From a virus, in IMG/VR virus record IMGVR_UViG_3300034682_000094, positions 1-40,647 of that record: DNA of 40,647 nucleotides; one strand, 5' to 3'. The notes under the pieces are model-generated. The model did no database searches, was not told the origin of the DNA, and saw only the letters and a list, made by a program, of their open reading frames with translations. Below, piece after piece: positions 1 through 6,873 of this stretch. Position 1 is the first letter of the stretch. Every line of letters starts with the position of its first letter. The translations under genes were made by a program, and so were the position numbers.

Positions 1-2
1 CG

Positions 3-344
3 GACAGCGAAACCTATGTGATGCCAGGCCGGGCCCTGATCCATGGCCAGTTCCCGAAGTGGCAAGCCATCCTGCCCGACTTCTCCAAGCTGAAGCCAGG
101 GATGGCATCTTCCATCCAGGCCAAGTTCCTGGCGCTGTTCGACAAAGTCGCCCCCAAGGGCCAATTCAGCTCCGTGCGCTTCTGGCACCAGGACCCGGGC
201 GAGAAGGTGACGGTGCAGGTATCCACCATCCCCGAGCTGCTGGGCATCGTCATGCCCATGCGTGACGACTGCGAGGATGGCCGCCAGCACTTCGGGCTGT
301 TCCCCGCAAGCGAGGCCAAGAAGGCCAAGTCTCGCCGGGGCTGA
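3..344 (+). CDS. Sliding-clamp-like (DNA polymerase III beta) protein, C-terminal part
   Basis: The reading frame is open at the left edge, so the start is missing. The visible 114 residues resemble the end of bacterial DnaN. An ALIHGQFPKWQAILP stretch matches the clamp pattern 'L-x-D/H-G-x-FP-x-[YW]-x-x-[VI]-[LI]P' at the domain 2/3 junction. A later LGIVMPMRD matches the VMPMR signature at the extreme C-terminus of beta clamps. Between them only about 55 residues are present, far fewer than the third domain of a bacterial clamp, so domain 3 looks shortened. An Arg/Lys-rich tail (AKKAKSRRG) follows the usual clamp end. A phage-encoded processivity factor would fit the primase-helicase downstream. 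The clamp call rests on these two motifs; a non-polymerase clamp-fold protein is possible. Confidence 0.6.
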   Translation, partial: DSETYVMPGRALIHGQFPKWQAILPDFSKLKPGMASSIQAKFLALFDKVAPKGQFSSVRFWHQDPGEKVTVQVSTIPELLGIVMPMRDDCEDGRQHFGLFPASEAKKAKSRRG

Positions 345-367
345 ATAAAAACAGTAGCAATCAGAGC

Positions 368-388
368 ACGCCAGTTAAGCGCTGGCGT
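368..388 (+). repeat. 7-bp hairpin ahead of the 398 gene
   Basis: ACGCCAG and CTGGCGT form a perfect 7-bp stem around the 7-base loop TTAAGCG. No U-tract follows (TAAAAAGTAATG), so it is a poor terminator. It ends nine bases before the next start codon and may affect that start. It resembles one half of GC-rich palindromes scattered in Comamonadaceae intergenic DNA. Confidence 0.45.
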
Positions 389-397
389 TAAAAAGTA

Positions 398-613
398 ATG
401 AACATTTACACACTCAACGCCGCAATCAATGAAGCCCAGCGCTTCATCGACCGAGCCAAGACGCTGCAGGCCGTGCACAAGCAAGCCTACGCAGGCAAAG
501 GCGCAGCAGGCACGCCGCGCACGTTCTACGACTTCCCCAAGGATCAGGCGGCCGTGAAGCGCGCATCCATGGACCTGACCCGCGCGCTGGCTGACCTGCG
601 CCGTAAGACCTGA
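398..613 (+). CDS. Small hypothetical phage protein
   Basis: This 71-residue protein is mostly charged helix (for example NAAINEAQRFIDRAKTLQAVHKQAY and a C-terminal ALADLRRKT). It has no membrane segment, cysteine pair or catalytic motif I recognise. It sits between the clamp-like gene and the methylase-like gene with four bases before the latter, so it is probably co-transcribed with the replication genes. The start has no clear Shine-Dalgarno and lies just after a hairpin. Codon use matches its neighbours. Function unknown. Confidence 0.6.
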   Translation: MNIYTLNAAINEAQRFIDRAKTLQAVHKQAYAGKGAAGTPRTFYDFPKDQAAVKRASMDLTRALADLRRKT

Positions 614-617
614 CGCC

Positions 618-1484
618 ATGGCCAGCAAACGCAAGCCGGTGCCCGTCAACACGCCAGAAGGGCACAAGGCGGAAATCGCCAAGCTGATGCGCGGCCTGGC
701 CGGCCGCCACGACCTGTGGCGCATCTTCTCGGACTTCGTGGAGATGGCGGCCTGCAGCATTGCCAACGCCTGCGACCGCGGCAATCCGCAGGCCACCCAG
801 CGCGAGGCCCGCTACATGGAAATCGTGAAGGCCTACAGCCGGGACGACCTGGAGGCGTTCCCGCAGATGCTGGCCCACCTGACCATGGCGCTGGAGTGCG
901 GGCCCGGCGACGTGCTGGGCGAGCTGTTCATGGAGCTCGAGTTGGGCAGCAAGTGGCACGGCCAGTTCTTCACGCCGTACTCGGTCTGCCAGCTGATGGC
1001 CCGCCTGACGCTCGGCGACCCCGAGACGCTGCGCGCCAAGGTCGAGCGCCAGGGCTTCGTGACGGCCAACGAGCCGGCCTGCGGTGGTGGTGCCATGCTG
1101 ATCGCCATGGCCGAGGCCATGCAGGAGGCCGGCATCAACTACCAGCAGCGGCTGCACGTCACCGCCCAGGACCTGGACCTGAAGGCCGTGCACATGGCCT
1201 ACGTCCAGCTGTCGCTGCTGCACGTGCCGGCCTACGTGATCCACGGCAACAGCCTGATGGTCGAGCAGCGCAGTGTGTGGTGCACGCCGGCCCACGTCAT
1301 GGGCGGCTGGGCCTGGAAGCTGCGCATGCGCTCCGAATGTTCGGAGCTGCCTTCGGAGGTCGAGGTCGCAACCCCGCCGTCGCTGCCCGCCGAGCACCAG
1401 GCGCCGCCGGAACCCTCGCCTGTGGTGGCCACGCCGGCACCATTGCCGCCGCCATCGACCTGGCAGCAAGTCGGCCTTTTCTGA
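618..1484 (+). CDS. N-6 adenine methylase-like protein lacking the catalytic NPPY motif
   Basis: The 288-residue protein has the SAM-binding half of an HsdM-type DNA methylase. GQFFTPYSV (residues 115-123) matches the 'GQ-[FY]-[FY]-TP' motif before the Rossmann core. NEPACGGGAML (151-161) is motif I, usually DPACGSG. DLDLKAVHMAYVQLSLLHV (185-203) fits motifs II-III, and HGNSL (209-213) fits the end of the following strand. The catalytic [DN]PP[YF] expected soon after is absent; the chain goes on through a Trp-rich stretch into a Pro/Ala-rich tail. Either it is not a methylase, acting perhaps as a SAM-binding or DNA-mimicking factor, or the catalytic part is divergent. It lies in the replication cluster. 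The family assignment is good; enzymatic activity is doubtful. Confidence 0.75.
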   Translation: MASKRKPVPVNTPEGHKAEIAKLMRGLAGRHDLWRIFSDFVEMAACSIANACDRGNPQATQREARYMEIVKAYSRDDLEAFPQMLAHLTMALECGPGDVLGELFMELELGSKWHGQFFTPYSVCQLMARLTLGDPETLRAKVERQGFVTANEPACGGGAMLIAMAEAMQEAGINYQQRLHVTAQDLDLKAVHMAYVQLSLLHVPAYVIHGNSLMVEQRSVWCTPAHVMGGWAWKLRMRSECSELPSEVEVATPPSLPAEHQAPPEPSPVVATPAPLPPPSTWQQVGLF

Positions 1485-1504
1485 CGGCAAAGCATTGCCA
1501 CCGT

Positions 1505-1531
1505 TTTACGCGGTAAATAAGCGGCTACAAT
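1505..1531 (+). promoter_or_regulatory. Promoter/operator P1
   Basis: The palindrome TTTAC-GCG-GTAAA (1505-1517) is followed by TACAAT (1526-1531) in the context GCGGCTACAATG. TTTACG can serve as a weak -35 with a 15-base spacer, so the palindrome would overlie the polymerase site. The arrangement matches sites at 4587 and 8602. It directly precedes the 1565 gene, whose product may be the autoregulator (inference). Confidence 0.6.
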
Positions 1532-1564
1532 GCCGCAGAATCAACACCAGAGTAAATATTTGCC

Positions 1565-1801
1565 ATGACTACGACTGAACGCGAGCAGCGCCGCGCCGAG
1601 TTCAACCGGGTTTTCGACGCGATCCCGGCGAAGAACGACGCCGAGCGCATCGAAAAGATTTGCACCATCCTCGGTTACCAGCCCCACACGATCCGCGTGC
1701 TGCGCGTGAAGGGCAAGGCCTGGAAGGTGATCCCCCAGGCCAAGCTGGACATTTTGAAGCGCGAACTGCAGCGCGAGGCCAAGGCCGCCGTGCAGGCCTG
1801 A
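1565..1801 (+). CDS. Small HTH-like protein, possible regulator
   Basis: This 78-residue basic protein is transcribed alone from P1. The segment RIEKICTILGYQPHTIRVLR (about 30-49) has the spacing of a helix-turn-helix: a helix, a Gly turn, then a Ser/Thr-Ile-Arg recognition helix. The following KAWKVIPQAKLDILKREL resembles the fourth and fifth helices of Cro/CI-type proteins, including the 'IP-x-x-[AK]' turn. It is therefore a candidate Cro-sized repressor for the TTTAC-N3-GTAAA operators, the nearest of which lies in its own promoter. No direct proof of DNA binding is visible. A hairpin with a U-tract follows and may uncouple it from the primase gene. Confidence 0.6.
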   Translation: MTTTEREQRRAEFNRVFDAIPAKNDAERIEKICTILGYQPHTIRVLRVKGKAWKVIPQAKLDILKRELQREAKAAVQA

Positions 1802-1808
1802 CAGGTTT

Positions 1809-1870
1809 GCGCGTGGATAGACTGGCCGGTTGAAAAGCACTGCTGGGTGCCTGCCACGCGCTCTTTTTTT
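1809..1870 (+). terminator. Long-loop hairpin with U-tract (terminator or attenuator)
   Basis: GCGCGTGG (1809-1816) pairs perfectly with CCACGCGC (1854-1861), followed at once by TCTTTTTTT. The 37-base loop is unusually long and can form a small inner stem (CAC-N6-GTG). It lies between the small HTH-like gene and the primase gene. It could be a terminator, a partial attenuator or a structured leader. Confidence 0.5.
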
Positions 1871-1923
1871 CCAGCAACCCTCTCCAGCAAGGGCATTATG
1901 GCAACGACAGCGAGGGCCGAGAC

Positions 1924-4554
1924 ATGACGGCGGCCCACAGCAATCCATCCATCAGCGACAACGCCATCGATAGCGGGCGCGCCGACATCGTAGAGGTCGT
2001 CGGCCGCTATCTGCCGCTGACCAAGCAGGGCAAGGAACACGCGGCCTGCTGCCCATTCCACGGCGAGCGCACGCCCAGCTTCAAGGTCAACGAGGTTAAG
2101 GGCATCTTCAAGTGCTTCGGCTGCGGCGAGCAGGGCGACGCCATCGACTTCGTCATGAAGTACGAGGGCCTGAACTTTCCCCAGGCCGTCGAGCGCATCG
2201 TCGGCAGCGCCGAGATTGGCGCGGCAAGCCCGATCCGGACACCACCCAAGGCGCCACGCGAGCCCAAGCTGCGCGCCATCCGCACGGTTCCCGAGACAGC
2301 ACCGAAGCCGGAATTCAAGCATTGGCGCCTGGGCGCGCCCGTCAAGGTGTGGTCGTACTTCGACGCCGACGGCCACCAGGTCGGCTACGTCGCGCGCTTC
2401 GCCACCAGAAACCGCGACGGCAGCCCGGGCAAAGAAACCATCCCCATGTGCTGGACGGTCAACACCGAGACCGGCGAGCAGGACTGGAACTGGCTGTCGT
2501 TCGGCACGCCGCGGCCGCTGTACGGCGCCGAGCTGCTGGCCCAGCGCCCGCAGGCACCGGTGCTGGTGCTGGAAGGCGAGAAGACCGCCGACGCCGGCCG
2601 CCAGTTGTTCACGGGCTTCGTCGGCGTCAGCTGGCCAGGTGGCGGCAACGCCGTGGACATGGCCGACTGGCCGCTGCTGGCCGGCCGTGACGTCGTGCTG
2701 TGGGGCGACTGGGACGCCAAGGTCTACAAGGAAGACCACGCCCAGGCCGGCGAACTGATGCCGGAGCGCGAGCAGCCCGGCACCAAGGCCATGGAGCGCG
2801 TCTACGCCCACCTGCGCACGATTGCGAAAAGCATTCGCTTCGTGAAGCCCATGCCCGGCGCACCCGACGGCTGGGACCTGGCCGACGAAGCCCCCGACCC
2901 CGGCTGGACACCTCTGGCCTGGGCCCAGGCCAACACCGTGACGGCAGCCGACTACTTCGAGGCCCGCACCGCCGAGCCCGTCCAGGACGCGCAGCCCGAC
3001 GCCGCCAACGACAACCAGCAGCCGGCACGCAAGCCCCGCGGCGCCGTGCCCATCGAGTTCGGCACGCCGCTGGACGTGTTCGGCATCCAGCCACCGCCGG
3101 CCATGCCCATGGAGGTGCTGCCGCCGGCCATCGTGAACTACGTCTGCGACCAGGCCGACCTGACGGGATGCGACCCCGGAATCATCGCGCTCGGCGCCCT
3201 GGTGGCGGCTGCGTCTTGCATCACCGACGGCATCCGCCTGCAGCCCAAGCGCCACGACCCCACGTGGACCGAAAGCGCGCGGCTGTGGGTGGCCTTCGTC
3301 GGTGACCCTTCCACCAAGAAGTCGCCGGCCATCAGCAAGGCCGTGCGGCACGTCAAGCGGATCGACGTCGGCATGGCCGAGGCCAACGCCAGCGCGATGG
3401 CCGACTACCGCTGGCAGCACGACAGCTGGAAGGAAGCCAAGAAGGCCGACAAGAACAACCCGCCGCCCGAGCCCAAGCCGCCGGCGCTGCAGCGCATCCT
3501 GGTGGAAGACATCACCGTCGAGGCGCTGTCGGACATCCTGAAGGACAACCCGCGCGGCGTGCTGGTGCTCAAGGACGAGCTGACGGGCTGGTTTGCCAGC
3601 ATGGACGCCTACAAGGGCGGCAAGGCCGGCGCCAGCATGGACCGCGCCAAATGGCTGGAAGCCTACAACGGCGGCCGCCAGACCGTGGACCGCGTGAACC
3701 GCGGCAGCGTCGTGGTTCCCAACTGGTCGGCGTCCATCATCGGCGGCATCCAGCCCGACATGATCCGCCGCGTGGCCAGCGCCATGGGCAATGACGGCCT
3801 GCTGCAGCGTTTCATGGTGTTCTGCGCCAGGCCCGCCCAGATGGATGCCGACCACGCGCCGAACATGGACGCCATGCGCATGTTCGGCGAAATGTTCGAC
3901 CACCTGGTGGCCCTGCAGCCCAGCGCCAACCACGTGCTGCTGACCGAGGCCGCCCACCAGAGCCGCGAGCGTGTCGCCCGCTACGCCAAGCGGCTGATCG
4001 ACGCCATCGACCACGCCCACATCCAGGCGTGGCTGGGCAAGTGGGACGGCCTCTATGCCCGCCTGCTGCTGCTCTACCACGTCCTGGAGTGCTACGAGCA
4101 CGGACAGCACCCGGTGAACGCCGAGGTCGGCGGCGAGACAGCCGAGCAGGTCGAGCACCTGCTGTGCGGCGTCCTGCTGCACCACGCCATGCACTTCTAC
4201 AGCGAGGTGCTGGACGCCAACGACCGCCAGGACAGCGTGCGCCAACTGGCCCGCCTGATACTGGCGCGCGGCATCACCAAGCTGACGAAACGCGACGTCA
4301 CCATGCTGTGGAAGGCCAGCCGCCGCATGCCGTGGTGGGAGGTGCGCACCATCATCGACCAGCTCGGCACCATGGGCTGGCTGGAGCCCGACGTCGCCGC
4401 CGTGGACACCGACGGCAAGCCCCGGGCGTGGTTCGTCAATCCTGCCGTGCACGAAACCTTCTCTGTGCAGGCCGAACGCGAGGCCCAGCGCCGCCGCGAC
4501 GCCGCCGAGGCACTGCGCGAGCTGCGCGAGAAGTATTCGCCGCCGCAGGCCTAG
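1924..4554 (+). CDS. Phage DNA primase-helicase (CHC2 zinc finger, TOPRIM, DUF3987-type ATPase)
   Basis: The 876-residue protein probably primes and unwinds phage DNA. Residues 43-67 form a DnaG-type zinc finger (Cys43, His46, Cys64, Cys67 in CPFHGERTPSF...FKCFGCG), followed by GDAIDFVMKYEGLNFPQAVERI, typical after CHC2 fingers. A TOPRIM-like region spans roughly 210-265, with EGEKTADA (217-224) and GDWD (261-264) as candidate metal-binding acidic groups. From about 400 the protein resembles DUF3987 primase-helicases: a Walker A-like GDPSTKKSP (460-468) and a Walker B-like VLVLKDE (546-552). The second Lys of the P-loop stands where GKS is usual. A charged linker rich in Lys/Pro lies at 505-520. 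The start at 1924 is the first ATG, with a weak purine stretch upstream. It is the largest early gene and anchors the replication module. Confidence 0.85.
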   Translation: MTAAHSNPSISDNAIDSGRADIVEVVGRYLPLTKQGKEHAACCPFHGERTPSFKVNEVKGIFKCFGCGEQGDAIDFVMKYEGLNFPQAVERIVGSAEIGAASPIRTPPKAPREPKLRAIRTVPETAPKPEFKHWRLGAPVKVWSYFDADGHQVGYVARFATRNRDGSPGKETIPMCWTVNTETGEQDWNWLSFGTPRPLYGAELLAQRPQAPVLVLEGEKTADAGRQLFTGFVGVSWPGGGNAVDMADWPLLAGRDVVLWGDWDAKVYKEDHAQAGELMPEREQPGTKAMERVYAHLRTIAKSIRFVKPMPGAPDGWDLADEAPDPGWTPLAWAQANTVTAADYFEARTAEPVQDAQPDAANDNQQPARKPRGAVPIEFGTPLDVFGIQPPPAMPMEVLPPAIVNYVCDQADLTGCDPGIIALGALVAAASCITDGIRLQPKRHDPTWTESARLWVAFVGDPSTKKSPAISKAVRHVKRIDVGMAEANASAMADYRWQHDSWKEAKKADKNNPPPEPKPPALQRILVEDITVEALSDILKDNPRGVLVLKDELTGWFASMDAYKGGKAGASMDRAKWLEAYNGGRQTVDRVNRGSVVVPNWSASIIGGIQPDMIRRVASAMGNDGLLQRFMVFCARPAQMDADHAPNMDAMRMFGEMFDHLVALQPSANHVLLTEAAHQSRERVARYAKRLIDAIDHAHIQAWLGKWDGLYARLLLLYHVLECYEHGQHPVNAEVGGETAEQVEHLLCGVLLHHAMHFYSEVLDANDRQDSVRQLARLILARGITKLTKRDVTMLWKASRRMPWWEVRTIIDQLGTMGWLEPDVAAVDTDGKPRAWFVNPAVHETFSVQAEREAQRRRDAAEALRELREKYSPPQA

Positions 4555-4586
4555 GGTAAATCCTGAGAAGAATTTGGGGGCTTGAC

Positions 4587-4615
4587 GTTTACCGGGTAAA
4601 CAATCCGGCTATACT
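4587..4615 (+). promoter_or_regulatory. Promoter/operator P2
   Basis: GTTTACC-G-GGTAAAC (4587-4601) is a perfect 15-base palindrome. TATACT (4610-4615), in the context CCGGCTATACTTCACG, is the -10. TTTACC with a 16-base spacer can be the -35. A TTGACG at 4582 is too far upstream to pair normally. CGGCTATACTTCACGG is almost identical to the 8602 site. Confidence 0.65.
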
Positions 4616-4651
4616 TCACGCAACGAAACAAATTCTCTCAGGATCAGCACC

Positions 4652-4999
4652 ATGAGCACCGCCCAGCAATCACCAGCACCAAACGCAAAGCCATCTATTG
4701 CGTTCATGCACAAGATCATCAACGCTTTCTATGACCTTGCAGGCAACTGCACCGGAGGGAACCTGCACATCGTCACCGACGACTTCAACGTCGAGACACA
4801 CCACGTTGAATGGTGCCGCGACCAGGCGCGCCAAAAAGGCGATCAAGACGGCGTGTTTCTGGCTGAGCTGTTGCTGCAATTCACAGAAGCCGAGCGCGAG
4901 AAAATTGTGTGCTATTTGCCAGGATTCACCGACGACGAACCACAGAGCGCCGGGGCAGCGGCCGCTGGCGGCTCGAAGCAAACCTCCATCGAGCGCTGA
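4652..4999 (+). CDS. Hypothetical phage protein
   Basis: This 115-residue protein is the first gene after promoter P2, with a possible AGGA ribosome site in CTCAGGATCAGCACC upstream. Residues 15-95 are a compact acidic-aromatic domain (HKIINAFYDLAGNCTGG, then VEWCRDQARQKGDQDGVFLAELLLQFTEAEREKIVCYLPGF). An Ala/Gly-rich tail follows. There is no signal peptide, membrane segment or metal site. The domain looks like a small cytoplasmic all-alpha protein. Slightly lower GC than its neighbours. Function unknown. Confidence 0.6.
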   Translation: MSTAQQSPAPNAKPSIAFMHKIINAFYDLAGNCTGGNLHIVTDDFNVETHHVEWCRDQARQKGDQDGVFLAELLLQFTEAEREKIVCYLPGFTDDEPQSAGAAAAGGSKQTSIER

Positions 5000-5012
5000 C
5001 CCCACCGCCAAG

Positions 5013-5026
5013 CCCTGCGCGCAGGG
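5013..5026 (+). repeat. Short GC-rich palindrome
   Basis: CCCTGCGCGCAGGG is a perfect 14-base palindrome flanked by AAG and TTT. It could form a tight hairpin between the 4652 and 5058 genes. It is too small and U-poor to be called a terminator. Confidence 0.4.
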
Positions 5027-5057
5027 TTTGCCAGTGTGATCAACCCACGGAGCTGCC

Positions 5058-5210
5058 ATGAACAAATACCGCCAAACCGCCGCCGATCTCGACAACTGCT
5101 ACGAGCAGGCCGAGCCAGAAGCCCTGGGCGAGCAGATTGCCGCCATCGCCCTGGCCCTGCTGATCGCCACCGGCATCGCCGCCGCCCTGGTGCACTGGTG
5201 GAGCGCCTGA
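5058..5210 (+). CDS. Small single-span membrane protein
   Basis: This 50-residue ORF begins MNKYRQTAADLDNCYEQ, followed by an acidic stretch and one hydrophobic segment of about 20 residues (IAAIALALLIATGIAAALV), then HWWSA at the C-terminus. AGGAGCTG-like bases (GGAGCTGCC) precede the ATG. It ends two bases before the next ATG. The N-terminus is probably cytoplasmic, and Trp residues lie at the membrane border. A small phage membrane protein of this shape could be a modulator of host envelope functions, but nothing points to a specific one. Function unknown. Confidence 0.6.
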   Translation: MNKYRQTAADLDNCYEQAEPEALGEQIAAIALALLIATGIAAALVHWWSA

Positions 5211-5212
5211 CC

Positions 5213-5395
5213 ATGGCCACCGCCTACCACCCCGAAATCATGAACTGGGCGCACAACATGGAAAAGGCGCGCCGCAAGGGCGAATTGCTGAAGGCCATCG
5301 ACGCAAGCCGCCGCAGCCAGGAGCAGGCCAAGCAGCTGAACCACCGGCACGACCTGCAGCAGCAGGCCGAGGCTGCGCGACTGGCCGGCGCCTGA
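5213..5395 (+). CDS. Small charged helical phage protein
   Basis: The 60-residue protein starts at ATG 5213, two bases after the previous stop. An upstream GTG at 5036 in the same frame would run back through the 5058 gene and is rejected. The sequence is a basic, Gln/Lys/Arg-rich helix (MEKARRKGELLKAIDASRRSQEQAKQLNHRHDLQQQAEAARLAGA), consistent with a coiled coil or a nucleic-acid-associated peptide. No known domain. It ends just before the first GTGACAG-loop hairpin. Confidence 0.55.
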   Translation: MATAYHPEIMNWAHNMEKARRKGELLKAIDASRRSQEQAKQLNHRHDLQQQAEAARLAGA

Positions 5396-5411
5396 GACAG
5401 CACCAGCCGCT

Positions 5412-5430
5412 TGCCCTGTGACAGAGGGCA
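5412..5430 (+). repeat. GTGACAG-loop hairpin, copy 1
   Basis: TGCCCT-GTGACAG-AGGGCA forms a 6-bp perfect stem with a 7-base loop. It is followed by a second hairpin GGGCAA-TG-TTGCCC (5435-5448) and then an A/C-rich tract leading to the ATG at 5471. A sister hairpin with the same loop but a different stem lies at 6066-6084. Confidence 0.55.
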
Positions 5431-5470
5431 TGCGGGGCAATGTTGCCCAGCACCACCACCACCACACAAA

Positions 5471-6052
5471 ATGGGAACACGTCACCTCATCGCCGTTCAC
5501 GCCGACGGCCAATACAAAATCGCGCAATACGGCCAGTGGGATGGCTACCCCAGCGGCCAGGGCCTGACCGCGCTGGGCTTCTGCCGCACCATGGACCGAC
5601 AGGCATTCGCCGAGAAGGTGCGCGCATCTCGCTTCGTGAACGATGCCGATATTGCCGCCATCAACGCCGAGCTGAAGCAGGACGGCACACTGATGCAGAA
5701 AGGCAAGAAGTACCAGCAGTTCAGCCGCGATCGCGGCGCCGACATCCTGCAGATCGTCAACGACGCACCGGCCGGCATCGTGTTGCGCAACGCCATCGGC
5801 TTCGCCGGCGACAGCCTTATGTGCGAATTCGCCTACGTGGTGGACCTCGACACCGGCACGCTGGAAGTGTTCCAGGGCTTCAACCGGGCGCCGCTGGCCG
5901 AGGGTGAGCGCTTTGCGGCACCAGGCCTAGAGCTGGAGAAGACCAACGGCTACTACCCCGTCAAGCACGTCAAGACCTACCAGCTGGACGCGCTGCCCAC
6001 CGACGAGCAGTTCCTGAAGGACTTGGAGCCCCAGGAAGAAGACGAAGCCTAA
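5471..6052 (+). CDS. Conserved phage protein of the 'MGTR...QYGQWDGYP' family
   Basis: This 193-residue cytoplasmic protein begins MGTRHLIAVHADGQYKIAQYGQWDGYPSGQG. That N-terminal signature is shared by a widespread family of phage and mobile-element proteins with no function known to me. The ATG at 5471 places the signature at the very N-terminus, as in the family, so I prefer it to an in-frame start at 5411 that would read through the hairpins. The middle contains KKYQQFSRDRGADILQIV and a beta-rich LMCEFAYVVDLDTGTLEVFQGF. The C-terminus is strongly acidic (DLEPQEEDEA). It stands alone between two hairpin-containing spacers. Confidence 0.7.
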   Translation: MGTRHLIAVHADGQYKIAQYGQWDGYPSGQGLTALGFCRTMDRQAFAEKVRASRFVNDADIAAINAELKQDGTLMQKGKKYQQFSRDRGADILQIVNDAPAGIVLRNAIGFAGDSLMCEFAYVVDLDTGTLEVFQGFNRAPLAEGERFAAPGLELEKTNGYYPVKHVKTYQLDALPTDEQFLKDLEPQEEDEA

Positions 6053-6065
6053 CAGCACCAGCCCC

Positions 6066-6084
6066 AGCCGCGTGACAGGCGGCT
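6066..6084 (+). repeat. GTGACAG-loop hairpin, copy 2
   Basis: AGCCGC-GTGACAG-GCGGCT forms a 6-bp stem with the same 7-base loop as the 5412 copy but a different stem sequence, so pairing is kept while bases change. It starts 14 bases after a stop codon, within a spacer beginning CAGCACCAGCC, which also opens the first spacer. The ATG at 6137 follows an A-rich tract. Confidence 0.55.
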
Positions 6085-6136
6085 GTGACGGGCGCTGTGC
6101 CCTACACCACGCCCGGGCAGGCCGGGCAAAAACAAC

Positions 6137-6445
6137 ATGCCACTGTTCAAAGACTTCCTCGCCAAATGGCGCCGCTCGCCAGCCCAGAAGCTGATCGACA
6201 AGCAACTGGCCCACGCCCAAAAGATGGCGCTGGAGCACCAGGCGGCCGCCGACTACCACCAGGCCATGGCCGACATGTACCGCGGCCAGCAGCTGCGCCT
6301 GAATTCAGCCGTGCGGATTGAATGCACCGCAGCTGATTTCCTTGCGCTGTACAACTCGCGAGGCGCCATCACTGACAAGCCTTCCGGGACTGCTGAAGCA
6401 TTCGTTACGGCGGCCGAAGCGCGATGCGGGCTGGGTGCAGCATGA
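6137..6445 (+). CDS. Hypothetical phage protein
   Basis: This 102-residue protein has a basic helical N-terminal half (MPLFKDFLAKWRRSPAQKLIDKQLAHAQKMALEHQAAADYHQAMADMYRGQQLRL), probably one long amphipathic helix or coiled coil. The C-terminal half contains SRGAITDKPSGTAEAFVTAAEA. The stop overlaps the next ATG by four bases (ATGA), so translation is coupled. It is the first of a run of overlapping genes up to 8529. Function unknown. Confidence 0.6.
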   Translation: MPLFKDFLAKWRRSPAQKLIDKQLAHAQKMALEHQAAADYHQAMADMYRGQQLRLNSAVRIECTAADFLALYNSRGAITDKPSGTAEAFVTAAEARCGLGAA

Positions 6446-6873
6446 CGGCGCACGCCCAGGGACAGCTGAAGTCCAACGGAACCAGCCTGCTGATTGGTCG
6501 ATATCGCATGGCGGTGAACATCACTGCCGGCGGCAGCGGAACATCGATCATCGAGAAGCAGATGGCCGCCCAGGCGAACGCCCGGCGCCTGGCGGCCTGC
6601 TGGAATACCTGCCAGGGCATCCCGACAGAGGCTCTGGAGGATGACGCGCTGCGCAAACTGCGCGATGACCGCGACCAGCTGCTGGCCCAGCGCGACGAGC
6701 TGCTGGCTGCGCTCCTGAAAATCTCCACGCACTCGCAGTCGCACGCCATGGTGCGCCGGATCGCCAACGACGCCATCGCCAAGTTGAAAGGAACAGCCGA
6801 AAAGCCAATGACGGCCAAAGAAGTGATGGATGGGGCTCTATCTGCATATTGCGGAAGACGGGGTGCGGTATGA
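6442..6873 (+). CDS. Conserved phage protein with 'NARRLAACWNTCQGIPTE' motif
   Basis: The start at 6442 forms an ATGA overlap with the previous stop; an earlier in-frame ATG at 6424 lacks this coupling. The 143-residue protein contains AQANARRLAACWNTCQGIPTEALE, a motif common in small early-region proteins of proteobacterial phages, whose function I do not know. It is followed by a Leu/Asp heptad region (LRKLRDDRDQLLAQRDELLAALLKI) likely to form a coiled coil. The gene runs by another ATGA overlap into the next, which has the same RDELLAAL coiled-coil element. Confidence 0.65.
   Translation: MTAHAQGQLKSNGTSLLIGRYRMAVNITAGGSGTSIIEKQMAAQANARRLAACWNTCQGIPTEALEDDALRKLRDDRDQLLAQRDELLAALLKISTHSQSHAMVRRIANDAIAKLKGTAEKPMTAKEVMDGALSAYCGRRGAV

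Noticed and set aside
1675-4452. A 925-residue open frame on the minus strand
   Set aside because: It is the antisense shadow of the primase-helicase gene, a common effect of GC-rich codon bias; the plus strand has clear CHC2 and P-loop motifs.
4582-4615. TTGACG as -35 of promoter P2
   Set aside because: The distance to TATACT is 22 bases, too long for sigma70; TTTACC with 16 bases fits better.
5036-5210. Longer start for the 5213 gene
   Set aside because: It would overlap fully the 50-residue membrane-protein gene, whose composition (one clear membrane helix) supports that frame instead.
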